Source of the DNA: Deltaproteobacteria bacterium
GTDB taxonomy: Bacteria; Myxococcota_A; Polyangia; HGW-17
Length of the DNA: 64,000 nucleotides
Assembly: GCA_016937155.1 (NCBI GenBank)
Contig: JAFGWM010000081.1
Span: forward strand, 1 to 64,000
Direction of reading: 5' to 3'
A program made the translations under genes and the position numbers. Shown one piece after another: positions 1 to 9,317 of the stretch. The notes under the pieces are model-generated. The model was given only the letters and a program-made list of their open reading frames with translations. It was not told the origin of the DNA and searched no databases. Each line of letters starts with the position of its first letter. Within the stretch, counting starts at the first letter, position 1.

Positions 1-151
1 CAGAAACCACAAATCCTGGTAGGAAACACATAAATTCAACACCAGAAACATAAAAATAGAGGATAAAAAGCATCAGGGGGGCAAAAATTACTAGAGGGTT
101 GAGCAGGAAAGAAGTAGGAGAAAAAACTAACCCGGGTTCTTTATTTTGATC
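1..151. other. Left-edge sequence with no recognised gene
   Basis: I see no supportable gene here. A T-rich hydrophobic frame on the minus strand stays open to the window edge, but it has no ribosome-binding site and begins inside the U-tract of the tRNA terminator, so it is not called. Confidence 0.5.
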
Positions 152-184
152 AAAAAAAAAGGGATCCACTGGGAATCCCTTTTT
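152..184 (-). terminator. Intrinsic terminator after tRNA-Phe
   Basis: Read on the minus strand, the tRNA 3' end runs directly into A6-GGGAT, a nine-base loop, ATCCC and then T9. The GGGAT/ATCCC stem is extended by A:T pairs and ends in a U-tract, the normal form of a rho-independent terminator. Its position against the CCA end means little trailer needs to be processed. Confidence 0.85.
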
Positions 185-260
<76 letters not shown>

Positions 261-302
261 ACTTATTTCCAAGTGATAAACACTCAAAAACAGACAGGCG
301 AA

Positions 303-331
303 TATATAATTTACCTTGAACCAGTTGTCAA
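303..331 (-). promoter_or_regulatory. Sigma-70 promoter of tRNA-Phe
   Basis: On the minus strand, TTGACA (331-326) is followed by a 17-nt spacer and TATATA (308-303). Transcription would start near 296, about 35 nt before the mature tRNA 5' end. This is a near-consensus housekeeping promoter. Confidence 0.8.
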
Positions 332-400
332 TAAAGATTTACCGGTTTTTAAAGTATTTTTTAATGCTCACTCTACTTTCTTTTAGTGTGGGTTTTCAAG

Positions 401-429
401 TTGCATTTTCCCCTTCAGAATACTATGAT
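401..429 (+). promoter_or_regulatory. Sigma-70 promoter of the EIIA gene
   Basis: TTGCAT (401-406), a 17-nt spacer and TATGAT (424-429) make a good sigma-70 promoter. The predicted start near 436 leaves a leader of about 50 nt that carries AGGAG at 471-475. Confidence 0.65.
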
Positions 430-485
430 CCATGAGTTATCCAGAAAAACGAGGATAATCTAAACATATCAGGAGCGTGGTATTA

Positions 486-929
486 ATGGATTTTATTAAG
501 AAAAATGCTATTTTCCCGGGAATGAAATCCAGAACTGGCGATGGCATTCTCAGAGAACTTGCAGATAACATGTCATCATGCACTGAAGATATTTCATCCA
601 ATGATATTTACGATCTTCTTCAAAAGAGGGAATCTCTCTGTAGTACGGCAATCGACGGAGGGCTTGCTATACCTCATGCAAAAACAAATCTTGTAAAGGG
701 TATTTGTGGAGTTCTTGCCACCAGCAGGGATGGAATTGATTTTGGCTCACCTGATGGAAAACTTACAAAGATATTTTTTGTTCTCCTTTCTCCTGAAAAT
801 TCTACTGGTGATCACCTGAGAGCATTAAGTCAAATATCCAGGTTATTTAAAGACCCTTCTGTCAGGGAAAAAATCATTTCAATGAAAACCAGTGAAGAAA
901 TCTGGCAATTTCTGAATTCCTCAAATTAG
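486..929 (+). CDS. PTS EIIA (fructose/PtsN type) domain protein
   Basis: A single-domain EIIA protein of 147 residues. The family accepts a phosphate from HPr on a conserved histidine. Here that is His64 in the motif GLAIPHA, and the helix after HLRALSQISRLF is also typical. No EIIB or EIIC component is adjacent, so a regulatory (nitrogen-PTS, PtsN-like) role fits better than sugar uptake; that is inference. The start is ATG 486, because AGGAG (471-475) lies 10 nt upstream; the in-frame GTG at 477 is too close to it. It is followed after 59 nt by the PilZ gene on the same strand. A related EIIA domain is fused to the permease at 42643-44487. Confidence 0.88.
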   Translation: MDFIKKNAIFPGMKSRTGDGILRELADNMSSCTEDISSNDIYDLLQKRESLCSTAIDGGLAIPHAKTNLVKGICGVLATSRDGIDFGSPDGKLTKIFFVLLSPENSTGDHLRALSQISRLFKDPSVREKIISMKTSEEIWQFLNSSN

Positions 930-988
930 TTTTTCATTCTCTAATATGTAAATTAAATTTTCCATTTTTTCTGCCGAATATTATCAGC

Positions 989-1693
989 ATGAACAGGCGA
1001 TCTATTCAGGCAGTTATAGGATGGACAGACGAAACAGCTCTCTTGCTTCTCGATGCTTTCAAAGGAAGACTGGATGAGGGTGAACTCGCTATGAGTTCTA
1101 ATACAACCGAACTCTGGCGACTTATAAGACGTCATCATCCAAGACTTCTGGTGATGAACAGCAACATTTCAGGTACGCCACTGGATGAGTTTGTAGCAAT
1201 GATCCGCACTGAAGATAATCTATCATCCACCAGCATCATAGTTATTTTACCCAAAACCCATGAAGAGGAGCGCAGAAAATTTATTTTACTGGGAACAACT
1301 GCGGTATTCTCTTTACCACTTGATTTACAGGAATTTTTCAGTGTTAGTGCCCGTATACTTGGACTTTCCTACCGAAAAACTATTCGATTTCCAGTAATGA
1401 TAAGTGTAACTGTTCATGGAGAAGAGATTTGCTCAGAGTGCTTGTGCCATAATATTTCCCGTAGTGGAATGCTATTATATTCTCAAAATAAGCTCAGTAA
1501 TGCAGGAGAGTTAAGAGTTATTTTTGAACCAAAGGATGGCGAGGGTTCTCTTGAAGTTAAATTCAGGATAATAAGATCATCAGAAAACTCCAGGGCATGG
1601 TATTATGGAGTACAGTTTTTTGATATATCCCCCAATACGATCTATCGACTGGAACGTTATATATCCACACAAGTATCACCAGCTTCCAACTAG
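989..1693 (+). CDS. Degenerate receiver domain plus PilZ domain protein
   Basis: A cytoplasmic protein of 234 residues. Residues 1-125 resemble a response-regulator receiver fold, but the phospho-acceptor region reads LLVMNSNISG, with Asn where Asp is expected, so phosphorylation is doubtful. Residues 128-230 form a PilZ domain with both c-di-GMP-binding elements visible: RKTIR (RxxxR) and NISRSG (D/N-x-S-x-x-G). PilZ proteins transmit c-di-GMP levels to motility, envelope or secretion targets. No target is evident beside it other than the upstream EIIA gene. The Shine-Dalgarno sequence is weak. Confidence 0.85.
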   Translation: MNRRSIQAVIGWTDETALLLLDAFKGRLDEGELAMSSNTTELWRLIRRHHPRLLVMNSNISGTPLDEFVAMIRTEDNLSSTSIIVILPKTHEEERRKFILLGTTAVFSLPLDLQEFFSVSARILGLSYRKTIRFPVMISVTVHGEEICSECLCHNISRSGMLLYSQNKLSNAGELRVIFEPKDGEGSLEVKFRIIRSSENSRAWYYGVQFFDISPNTIYRLERYISTQVSPASN

Positions 1694-1782
1694 GAAATCA
1701 ATCAGGATCAACTTTTTAATTATTCCTTACAATACATTTTTTAAAAAATATTTAATCATAACAACGGATATATTTGCAGAAA

Positions 1783-3042
1783 TTATGGCTGGGGAGCTAC
1801 AGGAGGAAGTGAATGCTGCGTATTGAGTTTTCTCAGATAAGCCGGTTTATTCATTTCACTATCAAGAGGTGTTGCCGCTTTAACTGATTCGAGACTTAAA
1901 TTTGGAAGCTCCTGACTTCTGGTTCTGGTAACCGGCATCTCGCTACTGGAACTTCTTCTGGTTTCCATCTGATCAGTATTTGAAAGCTTATAGTTCATTG
2001 ACATCTGAGCCGGTTTTCTTGAAATACCATGATAGGTCTCTGTGGGTTCGGCTCTGGCAGGTTCAATGATTTCAGATTCTGCCTGCATTTCGAATCCTGT
2101 TGCAATAATTGTTACCCGAACTTCATTATCGAGACTGTCATCAAACACTGTTCCCCAGATTACATTAGCATCTTCATTGGCCATTTCCTCTATCAGCATA
2201 GCTGCTTCATTAATTTCCCAAAGAGGCATAGCACTGTTACATGTTATATTTACAAGCACTCCGGTTGCCCCTTCAATACTGATATCTTCAAGAAGTGGAC
2301 TTGAAATTGCGTTTCTTACGGCTTCAACAGCAGCGTTATCACCCTTGTGTGTACCGATACCCATGAGAGCCCTACCCTTGTCATGCATAACTGTACGTAC
2401 ATCCATAAAATCAACATTAACATATCCACTGTTCACGATAAGATCCGTAATACCCTTTGCTGCATTAAGCAGAACATCATCTGCCCTGCAAAATGCATTC
2501 ATGACGCTGATATTACTGCTAAGGGAAAGTAACCTGTCATTAGGGATAACGATGAGTGCATCGACCTCTGACTGAAGTGCGGTTATTCCGGCATCTGCCT
2601 GTTTCATCCGTCTACGGCCTTCAAATTTGAAAGGTTTTGTCACAACACCAACAGTAAGAGCTCCACTGTCTTTAGCAATTCTGGCTATAACAGGGGCTGC
2701 GCCGGTTCCTGTTCCACCACCCATACCGGCAGCTATAAATATCATATCCGATCCACTGAGCACAGATCTGAGATGCTCTTCACTTTCCTCTGCTGCAACT
2801 TTACCTTTTTCAGGATTAGCACCTGCGCCAAGACCATTCGTAGCTTTTTCACCCAACTGAATTTTCATACTGGCAGGATTCTTATCCAGAGCCTGTTTAT
2901 CAGTATTGGCAATAATGAAATCCACTCCTTCGAGAGAATTTTCAACCATATTTTTTACTGCATTTCCACCAGCTCCACCTACTCCGATTATTTTAATTCT
3001 AGCTTCTCCAGTTGTGTTCACATCTTCCATAGTAAAGGGCAT
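1783..3042 (-). CDS. ftsZ: Cell division protein FtsZ
   Basis: Tubulin-like GTPase that forms the cytokinetic ring; 419 residues. The GTP-binding glycine motif GGGTGTG is intact, as are the N-terminal VGGAGGNAV segment and the T7-loop region. A poorly conserved linker of about 90 residues leads to the C-terminal peptide KPAYLRK, the usual docking site for FtsA. I place the start at 3042: GGAGG (3052-3048) sits 5 nt upstream of that ATG, whereas the ATG at 3060 would put this sequence inside the gene. It is the last gene of murG-murC-ftsQ-ftsA-ftsZ, 90 nt after ftsA. Confidence 0.97.
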   Translation of the reverse strand: MPFTMEDVNTTGEARIKIIGVGGAGGNAVKNMVENSLEGVDFIIANTDKQALDKNPASMKIQLGEKATNGLGAGANPEKGKVAAEESEEHLRSVLSGSDMIFIAAGMGGGTGTGAAPVIARIAKDSGALTVGVVTKPFKFEGRRRMKQADAGITALQSEVDALIVIPNDRLLSLSSNISVMNAFCRADDVLLNAAKGITDLIVNSGYVNVDFMDVRTVMHDKGRALMGIGTHKGDNAAVEAVRNAISSPLLEDISIEGATGVLVNITCNSAMPLWEINEAAMLIEEMANEDANVIWGTVFDDSLDNEVRVTIIATGFEMQAESEIIEPARAEPTETYHGISRKPAQMSMNYKLSNTDQMETRRSSSSEMPVTRTRSQELPNLSLESVKAATPLDSEMNKPAYLRKLNTQHSLPPVAPQP

Positions 3043-3132
3043 ATGTTCCTCCAAATCCATCGTGCTCCCCGAAGGGAAATTTTTTTATTCATACGGTATC
3101 AGGCAAGGGTTATAATTATCTGACTTTTACAA

Positions 3133-4413
3133 TCAGTCAAAAAAACTCTCAAAAAGTGAGGCTACCTTATTGAAAAAGCTACCTTTATTGCTTGGCTTTT
3201 CCGCCCCGGAAAAACTCCCAAAAGGCTGGAAATCACTTCCAAGAGCACAGTGCATTAGTGTCCCAACACTTGATGCAAACTGTGGAGCTCTCGCACCATC
3301 AAACATTCCCACAGGAATAGTAGGTATTCCCGTTTCAACTTTCATTTCCATTATGCTTTCAAGGTAATCTCTAATACCATTCAATTTTGCTCCACCGCCT
3401 GTGATAAACACAGTCATAGGAGGTACCAGTTCGCATCCTGCTCCATGCAGAGGCTCAAGTAGCTGTACCAGAATATTGCGTACCCCGTCCTCTATGACTT
3501 CTGCCACATCATGCCAGCTCACATCACCAACGCCCAGGGACGATAATTGAGGTATAATCTCGTGACCATTTTCCACAAGAAAAGGAGCTGCATATCCAAA
3601 CTGCTGTTTAATGGCTTCAGCTTCAGATGGAATACACTTGAATTCCCTTGCAAGTCTGGCTGTTATCTCATTACCCCCTGCACTGACCACATTGCAGTAT
3701 TCAAGATGACCGTTACGGTAAACTGTTATATCAGTGCTCCCGGCACCAAGATCAATTATTGCGCACCCCAGTAAAAGATGACGCTGCAGAGCAACACTCA
3801 GATGTGTGGCATAGGGTGAAAAAATTATTCCGCTCACCGTGGCTCCGGCGAGGGAACAGCTTCTGATTACATCATCTATAACGGATGCAGGAACTGTAAG
3901 AACTCTGGCCTCAACATCCATACGGACTCCCTTCATCCCCAGAGGATTGGGAGTTTCATGCCCATCAACCAGATATTTCATCGGTATAACGTGAACAATC
4001 GTTTCATTTGCCCCAAGAGGTATTGCTCTCGCTGCGCTGTTCAGTTTTCCCAGAGTGAATTCGGAAATTATACCATTTTCCTCCTCCACAGCCACCATCG
4101 CATTGTTAGAATGCAGTTGAAAATCCAGATCCTTCATTCCAACATAAACTTCATCAACCTCATAACCCAGAATTGACCTTGCATCTGATAGCAGCGAGCT
4201 TATAATTCTTGCTACTTCCTCAACATTTACAATCCTGCCGGATTTTACACCGTTTGTCTGGTAATGAATAAGTCCCGAAAGAGAATTAAACTGACCGGTT
4301 GAAATAGTGCCTATACTAAGACTTATCTTGCTTGAACCAATGTCCAGAGCGGCAACCAGCTGTTCAGAATCCTGAGAATGAATTTCCGGAATGGAATTTC
4401 GATTTTTTTCCAT
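3133..4413 (-). CDS. ftsA: Cell division protein FtsA
   Basis: Actin-family protein that anchors FtsZ to the inner membrane; 426 residues. The N-terminal nucleotide-binding motif ALDIGSSKISLSIG, the phosphate-2 segment IDLGAGSTDITVY and the adenosine motif TGGGAKLNGI are all present. The C-terminus, FFNKVASLFESFFD, is an amphipathic helix matching the FtsA membrane-targeting sequence. AGGAG lies 7 nt upstream of the ATG. It follows ftsQ by 84 nt. Confidence 0.97.
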   Translation of the reverse strand: MEKNRNSIPEIHSQDSEQLVAALDIGSSKISLSIGTISTGQFNSLSGLIHYQTNGVKSGRIVNVEEVARIISSLLSDARSILGYEVDEVYVGMKDLDFQLHSNNAMVAVEEENGIISEFTLGKLNSAARAIPLGANETIVHVIPMKYLVDGHETPNPLGMKGVRMDVEARVLTVPASVIDDVIRSCSLAGATVSGIIFSPYATHLSVALQRHLLLGCAIIDLGAGSTDITVYRNGHLEYCNVVSAGGNEITARLAREFKCIPSEAEAIKQQFGYAAPFLVENGHEIIPQLSSLGVGDVSWHDVAEVIEDGVRNILVQLLEPLHGAGCELVPPMTVFITGGGAKLNGIRDYLESIMEMKVETGIPTIPVGMFDGARAPQFASSVGTLMHCALGSDFQPFGSFSGAEKPSNKGSFFNKVASLFESFFD

Positions 4414-4497
4414 AAATCAACTCCTGGAATGTTATCCAACGGAAAAAATTTTTATCAGAGAAGTAATGTAAAAGCCATTTTTTGAGGGTAGTTAATT

Positions 4498-5604
4498 CTA
4501 ACGGTTTGAAGTCAAATACTTATTTCGGGTTTTGGATTGTGAAGGATTTTTTCTGGCCCGTCTGGTATTTTTGGGAAATTTCTTTTTATTACCAGCAGTT
4601 ACTTTTCTAATAACCAGGCTCTGTTTTTTCATTTGAGGCTGTAATTTTTTTGTCTTTGCAAAAAGTTTTTCTGCTTCAGGTTCATTTTTTTCCTGATTAT
4701 CCATAGGTTTTTTTACAGGAATTATAATAACTCTGTTGGGATTTTCTCTGTTGTCCAGATAGATTTTTCTAATATCCTTCAAAGCAATTTCAATATTCGC
4801 AAGAAACTGATCGAAAACAAGAAGCTCAGATTCATAATTTGAGATATCCAGTTGAATACTTGTTCCATGCTTTCTAAGATAAAGACTGGCAGTATCCCCC
4901 TGTACAAACACTTCGCTAACCGCAGGACGGGAATTCAGGGATTCATATTGCTTCATGAGTTTTATTACATTTCCAATCCTGCGCTGGACCAATCCAGGAT
5001 TGGAAGAAAAATTCTTTCTTGAAAAACCGGAAATAATGTATTTTCCCCTGAGGGTTTTCAGATCAGCTTTTTTAAATATTTTACCTTCCTCACTGGCAAG
5101 ATAAAAATCATTCTCGTCCCCATCATCACTGAAAAGTATTCCACAGATGGCTTCTTCCTCTACGATTTCCACAATCACAGTATCGGGTAAAACTCTTGAA
5201 ACAGAGGCTTTTTTTATCCATGGATGCCGTTCAAGCCTCTTTTTTACCTTTCCCGGTTTAATACTGAAGATATTTATTTTTTTATCCAATCCTCCCAGAA
5301 GCAGTATTTCCTTCCTGGACAGATGTTTTGCCGGACCAATTTTGACTGTTTTAAGATTAAAATGCTCTCCATGATAAAGATATTGATATCCTTTAAATAT
5401 TCCACCGAACAAGAGAACAATGAATAATATTCCACCAAGTGCACCATTGATTTTTCTCCATGGAAGTTTTGGAATTTTGATGTTTTTTTTCTTCTTTTCC
5501 ATGGATTTTTCAGGGGATATCTGAGGTGATGATGCCGTAACTACACGCCTGACGCCAGTTATCTTCTTTCCGGGTTTTCTGGACTTTCCGGTGAAAAGTT
5601 TCAT
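4498..5604 (-). CDS. ftsQ: Cell division protein FtsQ with a basic C-terminal tail
   Basis: Bitopic divisome protein of 368 residues. It has a basic cytoplasmic N-terminus (1-54), one membrane helix (about 55-75), then a POTRA domain starting near FNLKTVKIGPAKHLS and the FtsQ beta domain. These recruit FtsB/FtsL in known systems. After the beta domain there is an extra tail of about 65 residues, very rich in Lys and Arg and ending KTRNKYLTSNR, which ordinary FtsQ lacks; it would face the periplasm. The start codon overlaps the murC stop (TGATG), implying translational coupling. Confidence 0.92.
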   Translation of the reverse strand: MKLFTGKSRKPGKKITGVRRVVTASSPQISPEKSMEKKKKNIKIPKLPWRKINGALGGILFIVLLFGGIFKGYQYLYHGEHFNLKTVKIGPAKHLSRKEILLLGGLDKKINIFSIKPGKVKKRLERHPWIKKASVSRVLPDTVIVEIVEEEAICGILFSDDGDENDFYLASEEGKIFKKADLKTLRGKYIISGFSRKNFSSNPGLVQRRIGNVIKLMKQYESLNSRPAVSEVFVQGDTASLYLRKHGTSIQLDISNYESELLVFDQFLANIEIALKDIRKIYLDNRENPNRVIIIPVKKPMDNQEKNEPEAEKLFAKTKKLQPQMKKQSLVIRKVTAGNKKKFPKNTRRARKNPSQSKTRNKYLTSNR

Positions 5605-6992
5605 CAGAGTTCCTCCAGAAGCATTTTACCCAGTCCTGTTATACTGCCAGCCCCAAGTGTAATAACCAGATCCCCTGGCCTTACAGTTTTTTTCAGTAAA
5701 TCCAGAGTGCTTGAAAGATCACCGGATGGCTCACTTTTTCGATGGGAATTTCTGCTGATGGCATCAGCAATTTTCCTCGCGTTAATATTTTCTCTGGGAC
5801 TTTCACCGGCTCCGTAGATTTCAGTCACAAAAACATGATCCGCATTATAAAATGCACCAGCAAACTCCCTGAAAAGTGAAACAACTCTGGAATACCTGTG
5901 AGGCTGGAAAACAGCTATTATCCTCCTCTCAGGATATCCCTGACGGGCTGCATCCAAAGTGGCTACAATCTCTGTGGGATGATGCCCGTAATCGTCAACC
6001 ACAAGTATATTATTTTTTTCACCCTTAATGGTAAACCTCCGGTCAACACCTTCAAAACTGCCAAGGGCTTCTCTGATGATATCAAAAGGAATACCAAGTT
6101 CCAGAGCACAACTGACACATCCAAGAGAATTCATCACATTGTGCCTGCCGGGTATATTTATTGTAATCTCGCCTTTTTCTTCACCGTCTTTCAGAACATT
6201 GTACGTGCTGTAAAGTCCACTTGTATGGATATTTACCGCTCTATAGGCAGCATTTTCAGTCTGACCGTATGTAATAATACGCCTGTGAACACTCATCGCC
6301 ACTTCCATCAGCATTTCATTATCCGCACACACAACATTGAACCCATAAAAAGGAACACTGGACATAAATTTTCCAAAACTGTCTTTCAAATCATCAAGAT
6401 CACTGTAGTTTTCCATGTGTTCAATATCAATATTCGTTACTATGTTCACCAGAGGCCTCAGAAAAAGAAAACTGCGATCACTTTCATCAGCTTCCACAAG
6501 CATCATTTTTCCTGTGCCCGTTTTTGCGTTAGAACCCATGGAGTTCAGTTTGCCACCGATTATAACTGTGGCATCAGTTCCGCCTTTATGAAGAATTTCA
6601 GCCATCATAGAGGTTGATGTAGTTTTTCCGTGTGTACCCGCAACGGCAATTCCATCACTGAATCTCATAAGTTCAGCTAGCATCTCAGCTCTTGGAATAA
6701 CAGGAATTTTTTTACCCCGGGCCATAATAATTTCAGGATTTTCATCTCTGACAGCGCTGGACTTCACAACTACATCCACATTTGAGACATAATCTCCGTT
6801 GTGTCCTTCGAAAACCACTGCGCCCTTGTTCTCAAGACGCTGTGTATTATCATTCTTTCTGAGATCACTTCCACTGACTTCATAGCCGAGATCTATAAGA
6901 ATTTCAGCTATTCCGCTCATTCCTATTCCACCGACACCGATAAAATGAATCTTTTTCACTCTCTCCTTGAAGAGTCTTTTGGGTCTGCTCAT
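5604..6992 (-). CDS. murC: UDP-N-acetylmuramate--L-alanine ligase MurC
   Basis: Cytoplasmic Mur ligase that adds L-Ala to UDP-MurNAc with ATP hydrolysis; 462 residues, normal for the family. The UDP-binding loop GVGGIGMSG (19-27), the ATP P-loop GTHGKTT (119-125), the central DDYGHHPTEI motif and the C-terminal domain are all present. GGAG lies 7 nt before the ATG. It lies 31 nt after murG and overlaps ftsQ by one base. murB and ddl, which commonly follow murC in such clusters, are absent here. Confidence 0.97.
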   Translation of the reverse strand: MSRPKRLFKERVKKIHFIGVGGIGMSGIAEILIDLGYEVSGSDLRKNDNTQRLENKGAVVFEGHNGDYVSNVDVVVKSSAVRDENPEIIMARGKKIPVIPRAEMLAELMRFSDGIAVAGTHGKTTSTSMMAEILHKGGTDATVIIGGKLNSMGSNAKTGTGKMMLVEADESDRSFLFLRPLVNIVTNIDIEHMENYSDLDDLKDSFGKFMSSVPFYGFNVVCADNEMLMEVAMSVHRRIITYGQTENAAYRAVNIHTSGLYSTYNVLKDGEEKGEITINIPGRHNVMNSLGCVSCALELGIPFDIIREALGSFEGVDRRFTIKGEKNNILVVDDYGHHPTEIVATLDAARQGYPERRIIAVFQPHRYSRVVSLFREFAGAFYNADHVFVTEIYGAGESPRENINARKIADAISRNSHRKSEPSGDLSSTLDLLKKTVRPGDLVITLGAGSITGLGKMLLEEL

Positions 6993-7023
6993 TTTTTATC
7001 TCCATTTTCCAGCAGTTGGAAAT

Positions 7024-8124
7024 TTATTTTGCTAAGATTTTAAGCATATCTTCTCTGATCATTTGGGGCGCATCCTTTTTTGCCAGAGTTTTCATATCTT
7101 CAGCCATTTTTTTCCTGAGTTCACTATCATTCACCAGCATCCTGATTTTTTCCGCCAGTATTTCCGTCGTAAGTTCTTTTTCTGTAATACAAAAAGCTCC
7201 ACCGGCTTTTTCACAACTTCTTGCATTCAACTCCTGATGATTATCAGTGGCATAGGGAAAAGGTATAAGAATTGCGCTTTTTCCGGCAATAGCAAGTTCA
7301 GCTAAAGTGGTTGCACCTGCACGGCAGATTATTATATCAGCCCATTTATAGGCATTATGCATATCGTATATAAACTCTGAACTTTCAAAATTCAGACCAC
7401 TTTTCTTCCAGGCATTCTCCACACTCTGCTGATCTTTTGGACCGGTCTGATGTTTTACCTCAAGAGAAAGATCATCTAAAAGCGGAGCCACTTCTGCCAT
7501 TGCGGCATTTATTGCATGAGCACCCTGCGATCCTCCGAAAATCAGCATATGTACCTTACTAGAGGATTCTTCAGATTGCCCGGATTCAATATTTTCAATT
7601 ATTTTTTTTCTTACCGGATTGCCTGAATAAATAAATTTTTTTTCAGGAAAATAATTTTTACTTTCAGGAAATGAAGCATAAATCTTCCTGACAACCTTTC
7701 CAAGAATCCTGTTTGTGATCCCGGGATGGGTATTCTGTTCCAGAATGAAGGATTTATACCGCAAAAGTGCTGCAGTAAAAACAAGTGGCCCTGATGCATA
7801 ACCACCTACACCCACAACAATGTCAGGTTTTATCTTCCTTAGAATTCCGATGGATCTGAAAAATGCTGCAGGCAGTATAAAAAGACCGGCAAGGGTAGCC
7901 CATATTCTTCCACCCTTCAGTCCTCTAACCGGAATAAAATGAAGAGGATAGTTTTCAGATGGAATAACCTTACTCTCAATCCCTCTATGGGTTCCCACAA
8001 AATGTACCTGTGCACCTGTTTCTCTGAAGTGATCTGCTAAAGCAATTCCAGGATAAAGATGACCTCCGGTACCTCCTCCTGCAATTATTACCTTTAGTAT
8101 TTTTTCAGTAATTTTTTCCGGCAT
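7024..8124 (-). CDS. murG: UDP-GlcNAc transferase MurG (lipid II synthase)
   Basis: GT28 glycosyltransferase that converts lipid I to lipid II at the inner face of the membrane; 366 residues. The membrane-associated glycine loop GGGTGGHLYPG (16-26) and the C-terminal UDP-GlcNAc-binding region CRAGATTLAELAIAGKSAI followed by PFPYATDNHQ are classic MurG features. It is the first gene of the division cluster. The region between it and queG (8125-8313) must hold its promoter, but I see no convincing -35/-10 pair on this strand. Confidence 0.96.
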   Translation of the reverse strand: MPEKITEKILKVIIAGGGTGGHLYPGIALADHFRETGAQVHFVGTHRGIESKVIPSENYPLHFIPVRGLKGGRIWATLAGLFILPAAFFRSIGILRKIKPDIVVGVGGYASGPLVFTAALLRYKSFILEQNTHPGITNRILGKVVRKIYASFPESKNYFPEKKFIYSGNPVRKKIIENIESGQSEESSSKVHMLIFGGSQGAHAINAAMAEVAPLLDDLSLEVKHQTGPKDQQSVENAWKKSGLNFESSEFIYDMHNAYKWADIIICRAGATTLAELAIAGKSAILIPFPYATDNHQELNARSCEKAGGAFCITEKELTTEILAEKIRMLVNDSELRKKMAEDMKTLAKKDAPQMIREDMLKILAK

Positions 8125-8261
8125 ATCAATTCACTTTCAATTTTAAATACCATTGAGGATATAACCTGGGTTACTGCAAAACATATAACCTCTATTGATC
8201 CGCAATGGGCAGAATATACTTGAAACATTCCTTTCACAAATTTTGATTTATCATGTTCCTT

Positions 8262-8288
8262 TTGACAATTGCCATGGATCTGTTTTAA
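8262..8288 (+). promoter_or_regulatory. Possible queG promoter
   Basis: A perfect TTGACA (8262-8267) lies upstream of queG, but the best -10 matches (TTTTAA at 8283 or TTTAAG at 8284) are poor and the spacing is 15-16 nt. A weak candidate. Confidence 0.3.
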
Positions 8289-8313
8289 GGATAATTTCAA
8301 TACAGGTAAAATT

Positions 8314-9312
8314 ATGTCACTGATGTCGAAATCTATTTTAAAAATGATCAGCGAACTGGCTGAATCGGAGGGTCTTGATGGATGGGGTGTCAGTACACCG
8401 CCATATGATGTTGAAGGTTTTCTGGAATCATGGGTCAGAAAAGGAAGACATGGAAAACTGAAGTACATGGAAAACAATATTTCCACAAGAAGTAACCCTT
8501 CATTTTTTTTTAATGATCTTCAATCTGTTATCAGTTTTGCTCTTTCATACAGTGTCGGGGAAAATTCAAAATTCGCATCATATGCTCTTGGAACTGATTA
8601 TCATTATTCCCTGGGGGAAAAACTACATAAAATAGCACAAACACTGGAACAGAGTTTTGGAGGAAAATTTTTCGTAGCCGTGGATATTTTTCCCATAGCT
8701 GAAAGGGCTGCTGCTGCAAAAAGCAAAATGGGGTGGATTGGGAAAAGCGGAAATTTCATACTTCCATCAGTGGGGCCAAATGTTTTTCTGGGTGAAATAC
8801 TTACTAGTCACAAACTGGATACAACTGAAAATAAATCTGAATTTATGAACTGTGGTGATTGTACACTATGTATTGATTCATGTCCCACCGGGGCAATATG
8901 TGACGATCAGACTATTGATGTCAGGAAGTGTCTCAGTTATTACACAACTGAGATAAGAGAAGTACCCCCGGAAAATATCAGGGATAAATACGATGGAATT
9001 TTCTGGGGATGTGAAAAATGTGTACTTGTCTGTCCATATCTGCATAAAAATATAATTCAGAATAAAAAAACTCCCCTTTCGGATGATGATTTCGAAAATT
9101 TTCCGTCACTGACAAAGGGGAATTTCAAAAAAACTGTACTGGAAAGGATGTCCAAAAGAAAACTCAGTATCAATTATATTATCAGTGAAACCACCTCAAG
9201 TGATAATACTACATCCTTTACAAACAATTTAAATACCCTGAAAAAACTCTATATGGATGACCCTGAACTTATGGAAATAATAACCTGGGCGGAAAAAAAA
9301 CATGGCCAATAA
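8314..9312 (+). CDS. queG: Epoxyqueuosine reductase QueG
   Basis: Cobalamin- and iron-sulfur-dependent enzyme that reduces epoxyqueuosine to queuosine in tRNA, the last step of the pathway; 332 residues. Two 4Fe-4S clusters are indicated by CGDCTLCIDSCP (Cys180, 183, 186, 190) and CEKCVLVCP (Cys233, 236, 240). The N-terminal part carries the QueG signature around HGKLKYM and a long cobalamin-binding region. It lacks the C-terminal HEAT domain seen in some homologues. The start at 8314 is chosen because AGG at 8304-8306 lies 7 nt upstream; the frame opens at 8269. queF, an earlier step, lies at 45.8 kb. Confidence 0.94.
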   Translation: MSLMSKSILKMISELAESEGLDGWGVSTPPYDVEGFLESWVRKGRHGKLKYMENNISTRSNPSFFFNDLQSVISFALSYSVGENSKFASYALGTDYHYSLGEKLHKIAQTLEQSFGGKFFVAVDIFPIAERAAAAKSKMGWIGKSGNFILPSVGPNVFLGEILTSHKLDTTENKSEFMNCGDCTLCIDSCPTGAICDDQTIDVRKCLSYYTTEIREVPPENIRDKYDGIFWGCEKCVLVCPYLHKNIIQNKKTPLSDDDFENFPSLTKGNFKKTVLERMSKRKLSINYIISETTSSDNTTSFTNNLNTLKKLYMDDPELMEIITWAEKKHGQ

Positions 9313-9317
9313 TTCAA

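Noticed and set aside
1-151. Hydrophobic reading frame on the minus strand open to the left edge
   Set aside because: It lies in T-rich sequence after the tRNA terminator, has no ribosome-binding site, and its apparent beginning is inside the U-tract.
1694-1782. AT-rich T6-A6 sequence between the PilZ gene and ftsZ as a bidirectional terminator
   Set aside because: No G:C stem is present, so a rho-independent terminator cannot be supported.
5898-6617. 239-codon plus-strand frame antisense to murC
   Set aside because: murC is complete and certain; the antisense frame has no start signal or family features.
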